Shown here: piece by piece, positions 6,871 through 16,297 of the stretch
How positions within the stretch are numbered: position 1 is the first letter of the stretch
Layout: every line of letters begins with the position of its first letter
Assembly (NCBI RefSeq): GCF_020531905.1
Contig: NZ_JAJAWG010000006.1
Coordinates: 62,001-126,000, forward strand
DNA length: 64,000 bases
DNA from: Deefgea salmonis
GTDB taxonomy: Bacteria; Pseudomonadota; Gammaproteobacteria; Burkholderiales; Chitinibacteraceae
Reading direction: 5' to 3'
The notes under the pieces: generated by a model
The model's input: only the letters and a program-made list of their open reading frames with translations
Databases searched by the model: none
What the model was told of the DNA's origin: nothing
Made by a program: the position numbers and the translations under genes

Positions 6871-9156
6871 ATGGACGAAGAACTCAGAAAGAAAGCACTT
6901 GAATATCACCGTTTCCCAAAGCCGGGTAAGATTCAAGTCGTACCCACCAAAGGATTAGCCAGCCAACGCGACTTAGCACTGGCCTACTCTCCTGGCGTGG
7001 CCGCCGCTTGCGATGCCATCGTTGCCGACCCCTCTGAAGCGCGCAATTTAACCGCGCGCGGTAATTTAGTTGCCGTGGTCACCAATGGCACCGCCGTTTT
7101 AGGTTTGGGCAATATTGGCCCACTGGCCGGTAAACCGGTGATGGAAGGCAAAGGCGTCCTATTTAAAAAATTCGCCGGCATCGACGTTTTTGATATTGAA
7201 ATCGACGAAAACGATCCCGACAAACTGATTGAAATCATTGCCTCGCTGGAACCGACTTTTGGCGGCATCAACCTCGAAGACATTAAAGCGCCCGAATGTT
7301 TTTATGTAGAAAAAAAACTTCGCGAGCGAATGAATATTCCGGTGTTTCATGATGACCAGCATGGCACCGCGATTATTGTTGGCGCGGCGGTCAAAAACGC
7401 CCTCGCCTTACTCAATAAAAACATCGCCGACGTTAAATTAGTCGCCTCCGGCGCCGGTGCCGCCGCAATTGCGTGTTTAGACTTACTGGTTTCTTTGGGC
7501 GTACAAAAAAGCAATATCTTTGTTTGCGACTCCAAAGGCGTGATTTATAACGGCCGTGGCCCACTGGACGAAACCAAGCAGCGTTACGCGCGCGACACTG
7601 ATATTCGCACACCAGCCCAAGCGTTAGTGGGGGCCGATATTTTCTTAGGCCTTTCAGGCCCGGGCGCGATTGATGCCGAAATGCTCAAAACCATGGCGGT
7701 TTCGCCATTGATCTTGGCGCTGGCCAATCCAAATCCTGAAGTGACTCCGCCAGAAGCCCGCGCAGCACGCCCAGATGCGATTATTTGTACGGGTCGCTCG
7801 GACTATCCGAATCAAGTGAACAACGTACTTTGCTTCCCATTTATCTTCCGTGGTGCACTCGATGTCGGGGCCACGACGATTAATGAGGCGATGAAACACG
7901 CGGCAGTGAACGCGATTGCCGAGCTGGCACACGCCGAATTGTCCGATGTGGTTGCCAATGCCTATAGCGGAAAAACACTGGCTTTTGGTGCTGAATATTT
8001 AATTCCCACCCCGTTTGATCCGCGCCTGATCGTTAAAATTGCGCCGGCTGTCGCCAAAGCAGCGATGGACAGCGGCGTCGCCACACGCCCGATTGAAGAC
8101 TGGGCAACGTATATCGAAGAACTCACGCAGTTTGTTTACAAATCGAGCCTCTTTATGCGACCGGTATTTATGGCCGCCAAAAAAGCCCAAAAACGCGTAG
8201 TGTTTTGTGAAGGCGAAGATGAACGCATTTTGCATGCCGTCCAAGAATTACTTGATATGCGTTTATGCCAGCCCATCTTGATTGGCCGCCCACCGGTGAT
8301 TCAAGCACGAATTGATAAGCTCGGTTTACGCATTCGCCTTGGGGTCGACTTTGAAGTCTGTAACCCAGAAAATGATCCGCGCTATCGCGAATACTGGCAG
8401 CTGTATTACAGCATCATGCAACGCAAAGGCGTTTCAGAAGACCTCGCCAAAGCCGAAGTGCGCCGTAAAACCACCCTCATTGGCGCATTAATGGTCGAGC
8501 GTGGCGAAGCGGATGCCATGATTTGCGGCACTTACGGCTTGTATCACAACCATTTGGCGCACATTAAAAACGTATTGGGCTTAAAACCGGGCGTCTCAAC
8601 GACAGCGGCAATGAATATTTTGCTATTGCACTCGGGCAATATTTTCATCACCGACACCTATGTCAACGCCGACCCGAACGCCGAACAATTGGCTGAAATC
8701 ACTTTGATGGCCGCAGAAGCAGTGCGTAAATTCGGGATTGCGCCAAAAGCGGCGCTATTGAGTCACTCAAGCTTTGGCAGCAACGAAAGTCCGTCGGCAC
8801 GTAAAATGCAAGAGGCACTGCGCATCGTCACTGAGCAAGCGCCTGATTTAGAAATCGATGGTGAAATGCATGGTGATGCCGCGCTCTCAACTGCGATTCG
8901 GGCGCAAGTATTCCCCAATTCTCGCCTGAAAGGGGAAGCCAATATTCTGATCATGCCGAATTTGGATGCGGCGAATATTTCGTTTAACTTACTCAAAGCC
9001 ACCGCAGTCGATGGCGTGACGATTGGCCCGATTCTGATGGGCATGGCCAAACCGGTACATATTTTGACCCCAACCGCATCCGTTCGCCGTATTATTAATA
9101 TGGCTGCATTGGCTGCCGTTGAAGCCGCAATGGCTGAGGAGCAAAATAATGAGTGA
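6871..9156 (+). CDS. maeB: NADP-dependent malic enzyme with C-terminal phosphotransacetylase-like domain
   Basis: Oxidative decarboxylation of malate to pyruvate, giving NADPH. The malic domain occupies roughly residues 15-155, with FHDDQHGTA near 162-170. The NAD(P)-binding Rossmann domain follows ([17 protein letters not shown]) to about 410. From about 430 there is a phosphate acetyl/butyryltransferase-type domain. In known MaeB proteins this last domain binds acetyl-CoA as a regulator and is not catalytic. The 761-residue length is usual for the family. The ATG at 6871 follows AGGGGCAG. The next gene overlaps its 3' end, so the two are coupled. Confidence 0.95.
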   Translation: MDEELRKKALEYHRFPKPGKIQVVPTKGLASQRDLALAYSPGVAAACDAIVADPSEARNLTARGNLVAVVTNGTAVLGLGNIGPLAGKPVMEGKGVLFKKFAGIDVFDIEIDENDPDKLIEIIASLEPTFGGINLEDIKAPECFYVEKKLRERMNIPVFHDDQHGTAIIVGAAVKNALALLNKNIADVKLVASGAGAAAIACLDLLVSLGVQKSNIFVCDSKGVIYNGRGPLDETKQRYARDTDIRTPAQALVGADIFLGLSGPGAIDAEMLKTMAVSPLILALANPNPEVTPPEARAARPDAIICTGRSDYPNQVNNVLCFPFIFRGALDVGATTINEAMKHAAVNAIAELAHAELSDVVANAYSGKTLAFGAEYLIPTPFDPRLIVKIAPAVAKAAMDSGVATRPIEDWATYIEELTQFVYKSSLFMRPVFMAAKKAQKRVVFCEGEDERILHAVQELLDMRLCQPILIGRPPVIQARIDKLGLRIRLGVDFEVCNPENDPRYREYWQLYYSIMQRKGVSEDLAKAEVRRKTTLIGALMVERGEADAMICGTYGLYHNHLAHIKNVLGLKPGVSTTAAMNILLLHSGNIFITDTYVNADPNAEQLAEITLMAAEAVRKFGIAPKAALLSHSSFGSNESPSARKMQEALRIVTEQAPDLEIDGEMHGDAALSTAIRAQVFPNSRLKGEANILIMPNLDAANISFNLLKATAVDGVTIGPILMGMAKPVHILTPTASVRRIINMAALAAVEAAMAEEQNNE

Positions 9157-9400
9157 GTTTAATCCAAGCGATCCCTTTGGCTTTTTTGCCAATATGCTCA
9201 AGCAAGGTGCGAGTAATCCATTTATTCCACCGCTGACCGAAGAAGAAATCGAGCGTAAAATTATCGAGTGCAAAACCGTCGAACAATGGCTCAGCATGCA
9301 AATTGGCATGCTGCAAATGACGGTTAAAACGCTCGAAATGCAAAAAGCCGGCTTAGCCGCTTTTAAACAAAACATCGACCCTAACCCTGAACACAGTTAA
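9149..9400 (+). CDS. phaM: PhaM-like polyhydroxyalkanoate granule protein
   Basis: An 83-residue protein whose central region (LTEEEIERKI, CKTVEQWLSMQIGMLQMTVKTL) matches the core of PhaM, the Cupriavidus protein that activates PHB synthase PhaC and ties granules to the nucleoid. The basic Lys/Ala/Pro-rich C-terminal tail of Cupriavidus PhaM, which binds DNA, is missing. So a role in granule or synthase contact is more likely than nucleoid binding. I choose ATG 9149, which overlaps the end of maeB by eight bases, with GAGGAGC just upstream. No phaC is visible in the window. The assignment comes from remembered sequence similarity. Confidence 0.65.
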   Translation: MSEFNPSDPFGFFANMLKQGASNPFIPPLTEEEIERKIIECKTVEQWLSMQIGMLQMTVKTLEMQKAGLAAFKQNIDPNPEHS

Positions 9401-9412
9401 AAACGGATCACA

Positions 9413-10630
9413 ATGATTGCACGTCGCCCCGCCAAACGCCCTACTTTGGCGTTAAAGCACACACTGGCCAGCTTGTTGCTGGCCAGTTTTTTTACCGCCT
9501 GCGGCACTGCGCCAGTCACGCCACCAGCGCAACCTAGCCCATCCCCAGTCACCCCCAGCACCGAACTCACCAGCCCCACAGCAACAGCCGCACCGCGCTA
9601 TGTCGCCAGCAGCTGGCAAGCGCTACCGGCTTGGTCGCAAGATGAACTGGTCAAAGGTTTTCAAGCGTGGCGTAATGGCTGCGCTCGACTACAAAAAAAT
9701 CCAGTTTGGTCGCCAATTTGTCAAGACGCCGCCAATGTCGCGCTAACCACACCGGCCATTCGCCAGTTTTTACAAACCCGACTTACACCCTACCAGTTAC
9801 AAAATCCAGACCAAAGCACCACGGGCTTAATCACAGGGTATTACGAGCCAGTCTATGCCGGTAGCCTCCTGCAGACCCATACCGCCAATCAAGCCGTTTA
9901 TGGCCCACCGCGAGACATGATTACCGTCGCCTTGGATAACGTTTATCCTGAACTCAAAGGCAAACGCTTACGCGGTAAAGTCGCCGGCAATAAATTAGTG
10001 CCTTTTGCTGACCGCGCCGAGATTGTCAAAAATGGTGTCAATGCCCCGGTATTGGCTTGGCTGAACGATCCAATGGACGTGCAGTTTTTGCAAATTCAAG
10101 GCTCAGGGCGCGTTCAACTCAGCAATGGTGAACAATTACGCTTAGGCTACGCCGACCAAAATGGTCGCCCGTATAAGCCAGTCGGCCGCTGGTTGGTCGA
10201 ACAAGGCTTGCTGCCAGCCAGCGAAGTCTCAATGCAAACCATTCGCGCTTGGGCCAAAGCCAACCCCAAACGGGTGGATGAATTACTCAATAGCAATCCA
10301 AGCTATGTGTTTTTCCGCACTTTACCGGCCAGCAATGACGGTCCAATCGGCTCGCTCGGCGTGCCACTTACTGCGGCGTACAGTATCGCTGTCGACCCGA
10401 ATATCGTCCCGCTGGGCAGCATGGTGTTTATCGCCACTACACGGCCTGATAACGCCGGCGGCATCCATCGTTTAGTCGCAGCGCAAGACACTGGCGGCGC
10501 CATTCGCGGTAGTGTCCGGGCCGATTTTTTTTGGGGTACGGGCGACGCGGCGGGTGAACTCGCTGGAGAAATGAAGCAAAGCGGTAGCCTGTGGCTACTG
10601 TGGCCAAAAGGGCAAGCACTGCCGAAATAA
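9413..10630 (+). CDS. mltA: Membrane-bound lytic murein transglycosylase A
   Basis: Cleaves the MurNAc-GlcNAc bond of peptidoglycan with formation of anhydro-MurNAc. The N-terminus is a lipoprotein signal (SLLLASFFTACGT), although its lipobox has Phe at -3, followed by a Pro/Thr-rich linker. The MltA domain is recognisable by GLITGYYEPVYAGS and the C-terminal 3D domain by AQDTGGAIRG near residue 360, which carries the catalytic Asp. The 405-residue length fits. It starts 12 bases after phaM and ends in front of a strong terminator. Confidence 0.92.
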   Translation: MIARRPAKRPTLALKHTLASLLLASFFTACGTAPVTPPAQPSPSPVTPSTELTSPTATAAPRYVASSWQALPAWSQDELVKGFQAWRNGCARLQKNPVWSPICQDAANVALTTPAIRQFLQTRLTPYQLQNPDQSTTGLITGYYEPVYAGSLLQTHTANQAVYGPPRDMITVALDNVYPELKGKRLRGKVAGNKLVPFADRAEIVKNGVNAPVLAWLNDPMDVQFLQIQGSGRVQLSNGEQLRLGYADQNGRPYKPVGRWLVEQGLLPASEVSMQTIRAWAKANPKRVDELLNSNPSYVFFRTLPASNDGPIGSLGVPLTAAYSIAVDPNIVPLGSMVFIATTRPDNAGGIHRLVAAQDTGGAIRGSVRADFFWGTGDAAGELAGEMKQSGSLWLLWPKGQALPK

Positions 10631-10641
10631 TCAAGGCAACA

Positions 10642-10668
10642 AAAAGGGCAGCTCCGCGCTGCCCTTTT
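10642..10668. terminator. Bidirectional terminator between mltA and pyrC'
   Basis: AAAAGGGCAGC (10642-10652) and GCTGCCCTTTT (10658-10668) form an 11-base stem with a 5-base loop. T-rich sequence flanks it on both strands, so it can serve both convergent genes. Confidence 0.9.
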
Positions 10669-10680
10669 ATACCCACCATA

Positions 10681-10728
10681 AGTATCTAGCTACAAACCAA
10701 TTAGTATATAGTCTGCATAAATATACCC
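10681..10728. repeat. Interspersed GGGTAT/ATACCC quasi-palindrome, copy 3
   Basis: Contains AGCTACAAACC and GTCTGCATAAATATACCC, closely matching the copy at 23277 (AGCTACAGACC and TCTGCAGTTAAATACCCC). It lies directly after the terminator in a convergent gap. Confidence 0.65.
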
Positions 10729-10733
10729 ACCAA

Positions 10734-12005
10734 TTAAGCAAAAACCACTTTGCCCTTCACCAAGGTGAACTTCACTTTACCCAGCATTTCATGCCCAATA
10801 AATGGCGTGTTTTTGCCTTGGCTTTTTAGGCGTTCAGGAATCACTTGCCAATGTGCGTTGGCGTCAAACACCACCAAATCAGCGCGATTGCCAACGGCTA
10901 ATCCCGCTTCAAAGCCAAGCATTTTGGCGGGCATTGAGGTGATTTTTGCCAGCGCTTGCGGCAAGCTTACAGACTGACTGCTGGCCCACTTGAGCGTTAA
11001 CGGCAGCAACAATTCCAAACCCGTCGCGCCGCGCTCAGCTTGCGCAAACGGCAGCAATTTACCGTCATCATCCACTGGCGAATGATCCGAGCAAATGACA
11101 TCAATCGTACCGTCGTTGAGCGCTTTAACAATCGCATCGCGATCAGAAACCGCCCGCAGTGGTGGATCAAAACGGTATTGGCTATCAAAGAAACCAATAT
11201 CAATATCGGCCAAATGAATGTGGTTGATGCTCACGTCGCAGGTCAGCGGCAGCCCTTCCGCCTTCGCGGCGCGAACCAAATCCAAACCCGCAGCGCTCGA
11301 CATTCGCGCTAAATGCACGCGGCAACCGGTGGCGCGCATCAATTGCACAATTTGTGCCACGGCGATGGTTTCAGCAATCACCGGAATCCCAGTCAAACCT
11401 AAGCGTGATGCATACGGACCATCGTGCGCCACACCGTCATTCACCAACGACGCTTCTTCAGGGCGCAGGCGCAGCTCAAAGCCAAAATTGGCCGCGTACT
11501 GCATTGCGCGGTACAGCACTTGCAAGTCAGCAATCGGCACATCGCCTTGCGAAAACGCCACGCAACCGGCCTCATCCAGCATCGCCATTTCGGTAATTTC
11601 TTTACCCTTGAGGCCCACGGTCAACGCACCAACCGGATATAAGCGCGCTAGATCAAGACTTTTAGCCCGTTGGCGTAAATTCATCACCAAACTTGATTCA
11701 TCGAGCACCGGATCAGTATCGGGTGGACACACCACGCTAGTTACGCCACCGGCAACGGCAGCGGCCATTTCTGATTTGAGCGTCGCTTTGTACTCAAAAC
11801 CGGGTTCACGCAAACGCGCGGCCAAATCAACCAAGCCCGGGGCCACAATCAAGCCCGTCGCATCAATGGTTTGATCAACGGCAAACCCAGCTGGCGCAGC
11901 GCCCACCGCAGCGATTTTGCCGCCCGCTAAATACAAATCAGCCACTTGCTCCGTACCGGCAATCGGATCGACCAAGCAACCATTTTTAATCAGAATATTT
12001 TTCAT
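10734..12005 (-). CDS. pyrC': Dihydroorotase-like protein PyrC' lacking zinc ligands, partner of PyrB
   Basis: The sequence is a 423-residue dihydroorotase of the kind paired with aspartate carbamoyltransferase, but the metal site is broken. The usual D-x-H-x-H-x-R-E-P-G reads DLAARLREPG, so both His are replaced (Ala62, Arg64). The later HxxHVS motif reads HLARMSS, and DHAPH reads DHSPVD. In Pseudomonas such an inactive PyrC' is a structural subunit needed for PyrB activity. I infer the same here because pyrB lies directly upstream. A catalytic pyrC should exist elsewhere in the genome. Confidence 0.9.
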   Translation of the reverse strand: MKNILIKNGCLVDPIAGTEQVADLYLAGGKIAAVGAAPAGFAVDQTIDATGLIVAPGLVDLAARLREPGFEYKATLKSEMAAAVAGGVTSVVCPPDTDPVLDESSLVMNLRQRAKSLDLARLYPVGALTVGLKGKEITEMAMLDEAGCVAFSQGDVPIADLQVLYRAMQYAANFGFELRLRPEEASLVNDGVAHDGPYASRLGLTGIPVIAETIAVAQIVQLMRATGCRVHLARMSSAAGLDLVRAAKAEGLPLTCDVSINHIHLADIDIGFFDSQYRFDPPLRAVSDRDAIVKALNDGTIDVICSDHSPVDDDGKLLPFAQAERGATGLELLLPLTLKWASSQSVSLPQALAKITSMPAKMLGFEAGLAVGNRADLVVFDANAHWQVIPERLKSQGKNTPFIGHEMLGKVKFTLVKGKVVFA

Positions 12006-12023
12006 TTTTTAACCCATTTTTTC

Positions 12024-12137
12024 AACGCAGAGGCGCAGAGACACAGAGGTAAAACAAGTCAATTCTCGTAGGTTCTCAAGCCAACCTAATACTGATTGAA
12101 ATTATCTAGGTTTTGTCTTTCTCTGCGTCTCTGCGTT
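12024..12137. repeat. Inverted repeat with CGCAGAG-type arms between pyrB and pyrC'
   Basis: AACGCAGAGGCGCAGAGA (12024-12041) and its near-perfect reverse complement TCTCTGCGTCTCTGCGTT (12120-12137) flank about 80 bases. The arms are rich in GCAGAG/ACAGAG units, like the second element at 13142-13225. This looks like a mobile or REP-type palindrome inserted between two cotranscribed genes. Confidence 0.7.
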
Positions 12138-12145
12138 AGATTTTT

Positions 12146-13108
12146 CTAAATCAATTCACGTTGATTGGCCGCCACGATGCTCAGCACCGCCATGCGTACC
12201 GCGATACCAAACGTCACTTGCGGCAAGATCACCGCTTGATCCCCATCGGCCACGGCCGAATCAATCTCAACGCCGCGATTCATTGGCCCAGGGTGCAGCA
12301 CAATCGCATCGGGCTTAGCAAATGCCAATTTTTCTGGGGTAAGACCGTAGACCTTAAAGAACTCCTGCGTTGACGGCAGATACGCCCCAGCCATGCGCTC
12401 ATTTTGCAAGCGCAACATCGCCACCACATCAACGTCTTTCAGGCCTGCTTCCATATCGTGATACACATGCACCCCAAGCTGCTCGATGCCGGTTGGCAAC
12501 AAGGTTTTTGGCGCGATGACACGAATATCAGGGCAACCCAAAGTCGATAAAGCATGAATTTGCGAGCGCGCCACGCGGCTATGCAATACATCACCCACAA
12601 TCGCCACCCGCAAATTGGTAAAGTCACCTTTGTAATGGCGAATGGTGAACATATCGAGCATCGCTTGCGTTGGATGCGCGTGGCGACCGTCGCCCGCATT
12701 CACCACCGCGACGCCTGGCTTCACATGCTTGGCAATCAGATGCGCTGCGCCCGAATCTGAATGGCGAACAACGAATAAATTCGCGCCCATCGCTTCAATA
12801 TTGTGAATCGTATCGAGCAGCGTTTCGCCTTTGGCGGTACTGGAAGCTTGAATATTCAAGCTCGATACATCGGCCGACAGGCGTTTAGCGGCGATTTCAA
12901 ACGTCGTGCGGGTACGCGTTGAGTTCTCAAAAAATAAGTTAAACACCGAAGTGCCAGCTAAATCGGCGAATTTTTGATTCACCAGCTCACCACCCGAGAC
13001 AAACTCGGCGGCTTTATCCAAAATCTGCGTCAAAACACGACGCGGCAGCCCTTCGGTGGTGAGTAAATGAATCAACTCACCTTGGGCGTTCAGTTGCGGG
13101 TTATACAT
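12146..13108 (-). CDS. pyrB: Aspartate carbamoyltransferase catalytic chain
   Basis: Condenses carbamoyl phosphate with aspartate in the second step of pyrimidine synthesis. The carbamoyl-phosphate loop reads [13 protein letters not shown], and [11 protein letters not shown] is the characteristic C-terminal motif. I choose the ATG at 13108 because GAGGAAGCT precedes it; the frame is open further upstream into the inverted repeat, which looks non-coding. The 320-residue protein is of the type that assembles with an inactive PyrC', whose gene follows. The gene order yqgE-ruvX-pyrB-pyrC' matches other proteobacteria, but the pyrR usually found before pyrB is absent. Confidence 0.95.
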   Translation of the reverse strand: MYNPQLNAQGELIHLLTTEGLPRRVLTQILDKAAEFVSGGELVNQKFADLAGTSVFNLFFENSTRTRTTFEIAAKRLSADVSSLNIQASSTAKGETLLDTIHNIEAMGANLFVVRHSDSGAAHLIAKHVKPGVAVVNAGDGRHAHPTQAMLDMFTIRHYKGDFTNLRVAIVGDVLHSRVARSQIHALSTLGCPDIRVIAPKTLLPTGIEQLGVHVYHDMEAGLKDVDVVAMLRLQNERMAGAYLPSTQEFFKVYGLTPEKLAFAKPDAIVLHPGPMNRGVEIDSAVADGDQAVILPQVTFGIAVRMAVLSIVAANQRELI

Positions 13109-13141
13109 AGCTTCCTCGCGAAGTAAATTCGTTTTAAACCC

Positions 13142-13225
13142 ACCACAGCGGCACCAAGGCACAGAGAACGGCGTAATTTGCACTACCCAGTTTTCGCTTG
13201 CTCTGTGTCTGCGTGCCTCTGTGGT
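13142..13225. repeat. Inverted repeat with ACCACAG/CACAGAG arms between ruvX and pyrB
   Basis: The left arm ACCACAGCGGCAC.. (13142-13167) and right arm ..GTGCCTCTGTGGT (13202-13225) are imperfect reverse complements (about 21 of 25 bases) around a 34-base centre. It shares the CACAGAG word with the element at 12024. It ends about 20 bases from the ruvX stop codon. Confidence 0.7.
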
Positions 13226-13245
13226 ACATATTTTTTCTAGCGTCT

Positions 13246-13662
13246 TTAGACGGGTGGTGTATCAAAGTAAGTTTGCAGAATTTGCATCGCCGCCACTTGA
13301 TCCAACGCAGTTTTTTGTTTACGACCTTTTAAACCCGTCTCATTTAAAGCCGAGCTGGCCGCCGCACTACTTAAGCGCTCATCGACCAAATGCACCGGCA
13401 AAGAAAATCGCCCATTTAGGCGATTGGCAAATTTTCTCGCAAGCCGCGACATATCATGCTCGGTGCCATCGAGATAACACGGCAAACCCACCACCAACAG
13501 CGAAGGTTGCCATGCTTTAATCAGCGCCTCGATGCGGGCAAATTTTTTATCGTTTTCTTCAAAAGCAATAGTTTCAACGGGCGTCGCAATCCCGATTTCG
13601 GTCGACCCGGTGGCCACGCCGATTCGCACTTCACCAAAATCAAAAGCTAAAATCGTACTCAT
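13246..13662 (-). CDS. ruvX: RuvX/YqgF family RNase H-like nuclease (pre-16S rRNA 5' processing)
   Basis: A 138-residue RNase H-fold protein. The first acidic motif is [12 protein letters not shown], the middle motif [16 protein letters not shown] and the last [13 protein letters not shown]. YqgF is essential in E. coli, where it is implicated in maturing the 5' end of 16S rRNA; it was first proposed as a Holliday junction resolvase. The start ATG overlaps the yqgE stop (ATGA), so the two genes are translationally coupled. Confidence 0.93.
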   Translation of the reverse strand: MSTILAFDFGEVRIGVATGSTEIGIATPVETIAFEENDKKFARIEALIKAWQPSLLVVGLPCYLDGTEHDMSRLARKFANRLNGRFSLPVHLVDERLSSAAASSALNETGLKGRKQKTALDQVAAMQILQTYFDTPPV

Positions 13663-14213
13663 GCGTGGCCAATCTCTTTGGACAACATCGCCACATCCAC
13701 GCCCAATAAAGCCAACGCAGCGGCATAGCGTTCTTCAGAAGGGATATCAAACAGTTGTTGCATCGTTTCAACCGGCACCGTCAGCCAAGAATTCTCAAAG
13801 ATTTCTTTTTCTAGCTGGCCCGCTTCCCAACCGGCAAAGCCCAAAGAAACAAACAGTTTTTCTGGCCCTTTGCCTTCGCTCACCGCCAATAAAATATCTT
13901 TTGACGTGGTTAAACCGATTTCGGGAGAAATAATTAAAGAAGATTGCCAATCGCCCAATGGGGTATGCAACACAAAGCCACGATCAGTCTGCACTGGCCC
14001 ACCGAAATGAACCGGCAATTCAGCCACATCTGGACGATGCATTTCCAGATCGATTTGTTCAAATAAGGTCGTCAGCGTCATGCCGAGCGGACGGTTCATA
14101 ATCACCCCCATCGCGCCTTTTTCATTGTGTTCACACACATAAGTGAGTGATTTAGCGAAAATAGGATCGACCAGATTCGGCATCGCGATCAGAAAGTGCT
14201 GAGAAAGATTCAT
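13659..14213 (-). CDS. yqgE: YqgE/AlgH family protein
   Basis: A conserved protein of about 184 residues, commonly encoded just before ruvX. The family start NLSQHFLIAMPNL and the motif VHFGGPVQTDRGFVLH are clear. The frame is open upstream to a GTG at 14249. I prefer ATG 14213 because the family normally begins at this motif and the length then equals that of E. coli YqgE; no strong ribosome binding site decides it. The molecular function is not established (AlgH was linked to alginate regulation in Pseudomonas). Confidence 0.9.
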   Translation of the reverse strand: MNLSQHFLIAMPNLVDPIFAKSLTYVCEHNEKGAMGVIMNRPLGMTLTTLFEQIDLEMHRPDVAELPVHFGGPVQTDRGFVLHTPLGDWQSSLIISPEIGLTTSKDILLAVSEGKGPEKLFVSLGFAGWEAGQLEKEIFENSWLTVPVETMQQLFDIPSEERYAAALALLGVDVAMLSKEIGHA

Positions 14214-14625
14214 AGTGTTGGCGTTTTCCATGGCGCAATTATCGCACAAGGCCAGAGATTTTCCTGCCCTGTTGCATGGATTTATCGCTGGTTTTTCTTC
14301 ACCCCTGATTCAAAGCAAAGCAGGTGCTAAAATTTAAATTTCATTGCGACTCTGGCCAAAATGAAAGCCAAGCCAGCGGCAAACATAAGTATTTTTCGAT
14401 TTTTAAATCATAAGCACAACTCAGCTAAGCCTACAGAGCAGTGTTAAGATGTCGCGATAGAACATTCACCCCATCTGATTAGCCACGCCGCCAAGCTCAA
14501 AGTGAGGTAGATCGAGTCGATCTTCGTGTCGCTGAACATCCAGCGCCGCCGCCGAGATCATCGGCAAACCACACCGATTCAGTGGTTCGATTTCATGGTC
14601 TGATAGGCCCACATAAGGAATAAAT
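14214..14625. other. Divergent intergenic region between yqgE and phr
   Basis: No confident gene. The part near yqgE is A/T-rich and should carry both promoters. Positions 14466-14612 are more G/C-rich and contain a 48-codon open frame on the minus strand from a GTG, reading in part MISAAALDVQRHEDRLDLP. Its composition looks protein-like but it has no ribosome binding site and I know no relative. It may be a gene relic. Confidence 0.4.
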
Positions 14626-16044
14626 ATGACTACCACCGCCCTCGTCTGGCTGCGCCGCGATTTGCGCTTATTTGACCATCACGCGATGTATGAAGCGTTA
14701 AAAAATGCCGATCAAGTGATTCTGGCTTTTGTGTTTGATACGACAATCTTAAAAGACCTTCCTAAGCAAGACCGCCGGGTAGAGTTTATTTGGGAAGCGC
14801 TCAAAGAAATCAAAACCGAGTTGCGCCAATACAATACCGACTTGGTGGTGCGCCATGGTGATCCACTCACAGAAATCCCGGCGCTGGTCGAACAATTTGG
14901 CATCACCGCCGTGTATTGCAACCGCGATTACGAGCCACAAGCGATTGAGCGCGATGGGTATGTGGCTGCAAGCCTTAAAGAAAAAGGCGTAGCGTTCAAT
15001 ACCTATAAAGACCAAGTTATTTTCGAACAAGATCAAATCTTGTCGCAAAGCGGCGGTATGTACAGTGTGTTTTCCCCGTACAAACGCACGTGGCTGGCCA
15101 CGCTACGCGAGCAAGATGTTGCTGCTTACCCAGTCAACCGCGTGATCAAACAGCTAAAGCCACTGAAGCCACAATACTTTCCGAGCCTTAAAGAACTGGG
15201 TTTTGCCAAAACCAATCTCACCCAATTAAAAGCACCACTGGGCATGAGTGGCGGGGAAAAACTATTCGAAGACTTCAAACGCCGTATTAATGATTACAAA
15301 GACGCTCGTGACTTCCCGGCGATTAAAGGCGTTTCTTATCTTTCGGCGCACATCCGTTTTGGTACGGTATCGATTCGTGAACTCGTGCGTTTTGCCCATG
15401 AACACGGCGGCATTGGCGCTGAAACTTGGCTGTCGGAACTCATCTGGCGTGAGTTTTATTCGCAAATTTTATGGCACCGCCCTGATGTGGTTGAGCATAC
15501 GTTTAAGCCCGAGCTCGACCAATTGCCGTTCCCGAATCATCCTGAATTATTTGCCGCATGGTGCGCTGGCGAAACCGGCTACCCGATTGTCGACGCCGCA
15601 ATGCGCCAATTGACGCAAACCGGCTATATGCACAATCGATTACGCATGATTACCGCCAGCTTTTTGGTCAAAGATCTTTTGGTTGATTGGCGCTGGGGCG
15701 AAAAATTCTTTGCCGAACACTTACTCGATTACGATCTAGCCAGTAATAACGGTGGCTGGCAATGGGCAGCGTCCACCGGTTGCGATGCACAACCTTACAA
15801 CCGAATTTTCAATCCCATTTTACAATCGGAAAAATTTGATGCCGAGGGGCAATTTATTCGTCGCTATGTGCCCGAATTAGCTGAGCTACCCGATGTGGCG
15901 ATCCATTCTCCGTGGGCTTTTTCGGCCAATGATCGGCGCGGCGCATTATTTGTGAGTTTCTTAGAGCAAACCGATTACTTCCCACCCATCGTTGACCATG
16001 CCGAGCAACGCGCTGCGGCACTGGCGCTGTATAAAAACCACTAA
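14626..16044 (+). CDS. phrB: Deoxyribodipyrimidine photolyase, class I
   Basis: Light-driven repair of cyclobutane pyrimidine dimers using FAD and an antenna pigment. The N-terminal alpha/beta domain begins LVWLRRDLRLFDHHA. The C-terminal FAD domain has the family signature spanning TQTGYMHNRLRM, WRWGEKFF and DYDLASNNGGWQWAASTGCDAQPY. The 472-residue length matches E. coli PhrB. AAGGAATAA precedes the ATG. It stands alone and is transcribed away from yqgE. Confidence 0.95.
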   Translation: MTTTALVWLRRDLRLFDHHAMYEALKNADQVILAFVFDTTILKDLPKQDRRVEFIWEALKEIKTELRQYNTDLVVRHGDPLTEIPALVEQFGITAVYCNRDYEPQAIERDGYVAASLKEKGVAFNTYKDQVIFEQDQILSQSGGMYSVFSPYKRTWLATLREQDVAAYPVNRVIKQLKPLKPQYFPSLKELGFAKTNLTQLKAPLGMSGGEKLFEDFKRRINDYKDARDFPAIKGVSYLSAHIRFGTVSIRELVRFAHEHGGIGAETWLSELIWREFYSQILWHRPDVVEHTFKPELDQLPFPNHPELFAAWCAGETGYPIVDAAMRQLTQTGYMHNRLRMITASFLVKDLLVDWRWGEKFFAEHLLDYDLASNNGGWQWAASTGCDAQPYNRIFNPILQSEKFDAEGQFIRRYVPELAELPDVAIHSPWAFSANDRRGALFVSFLEQTDYFPPIVDHAEQRAAALALYKNH

Positions 16045-16072
16045 GTCGCCTGACTTTATCTGACATGCAACG

Positions 16073-16099
16073 GCCAGCGTTTTTTCTAAAGACGCTGGC
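16073..16099 (+). terminator. Weak hairpin downstream of phrB
   Basis: GCCAGCGT (16073-16080) and ACGCTGGC (16092-16099) form an 8-base stem, but the T-run lies in the loop and not after the stem. It may act as an inefficient or factor-dependent terminator. Confidence 0.35.
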
Positions 16100-16297
16100 T
16101 GCACACTTGATGACACCCAACATCAAGCACTTGGTTTTACTGCATTTATCTAACAACATCCCCCTTTTTTTACTGCCTGATTTTCCGCCGACCAACGACG
16201 TCAATTTGCGACGAGAATGGATTGCTTGCGCTGGATGCGTCTGCTATACCAAACCAATGCCAACTGCATTCGTCAGCCAGTCAAAAGGACCAAATCA

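Noticed and set aside
11218-11874. 218-codon plus-strand frame inside pyrC'
   Set aside because: It is fully antisense to a conserved gene, has no ribosome binding site, and is rich in Ser, Arg and Ala as expected from a shadow frame.
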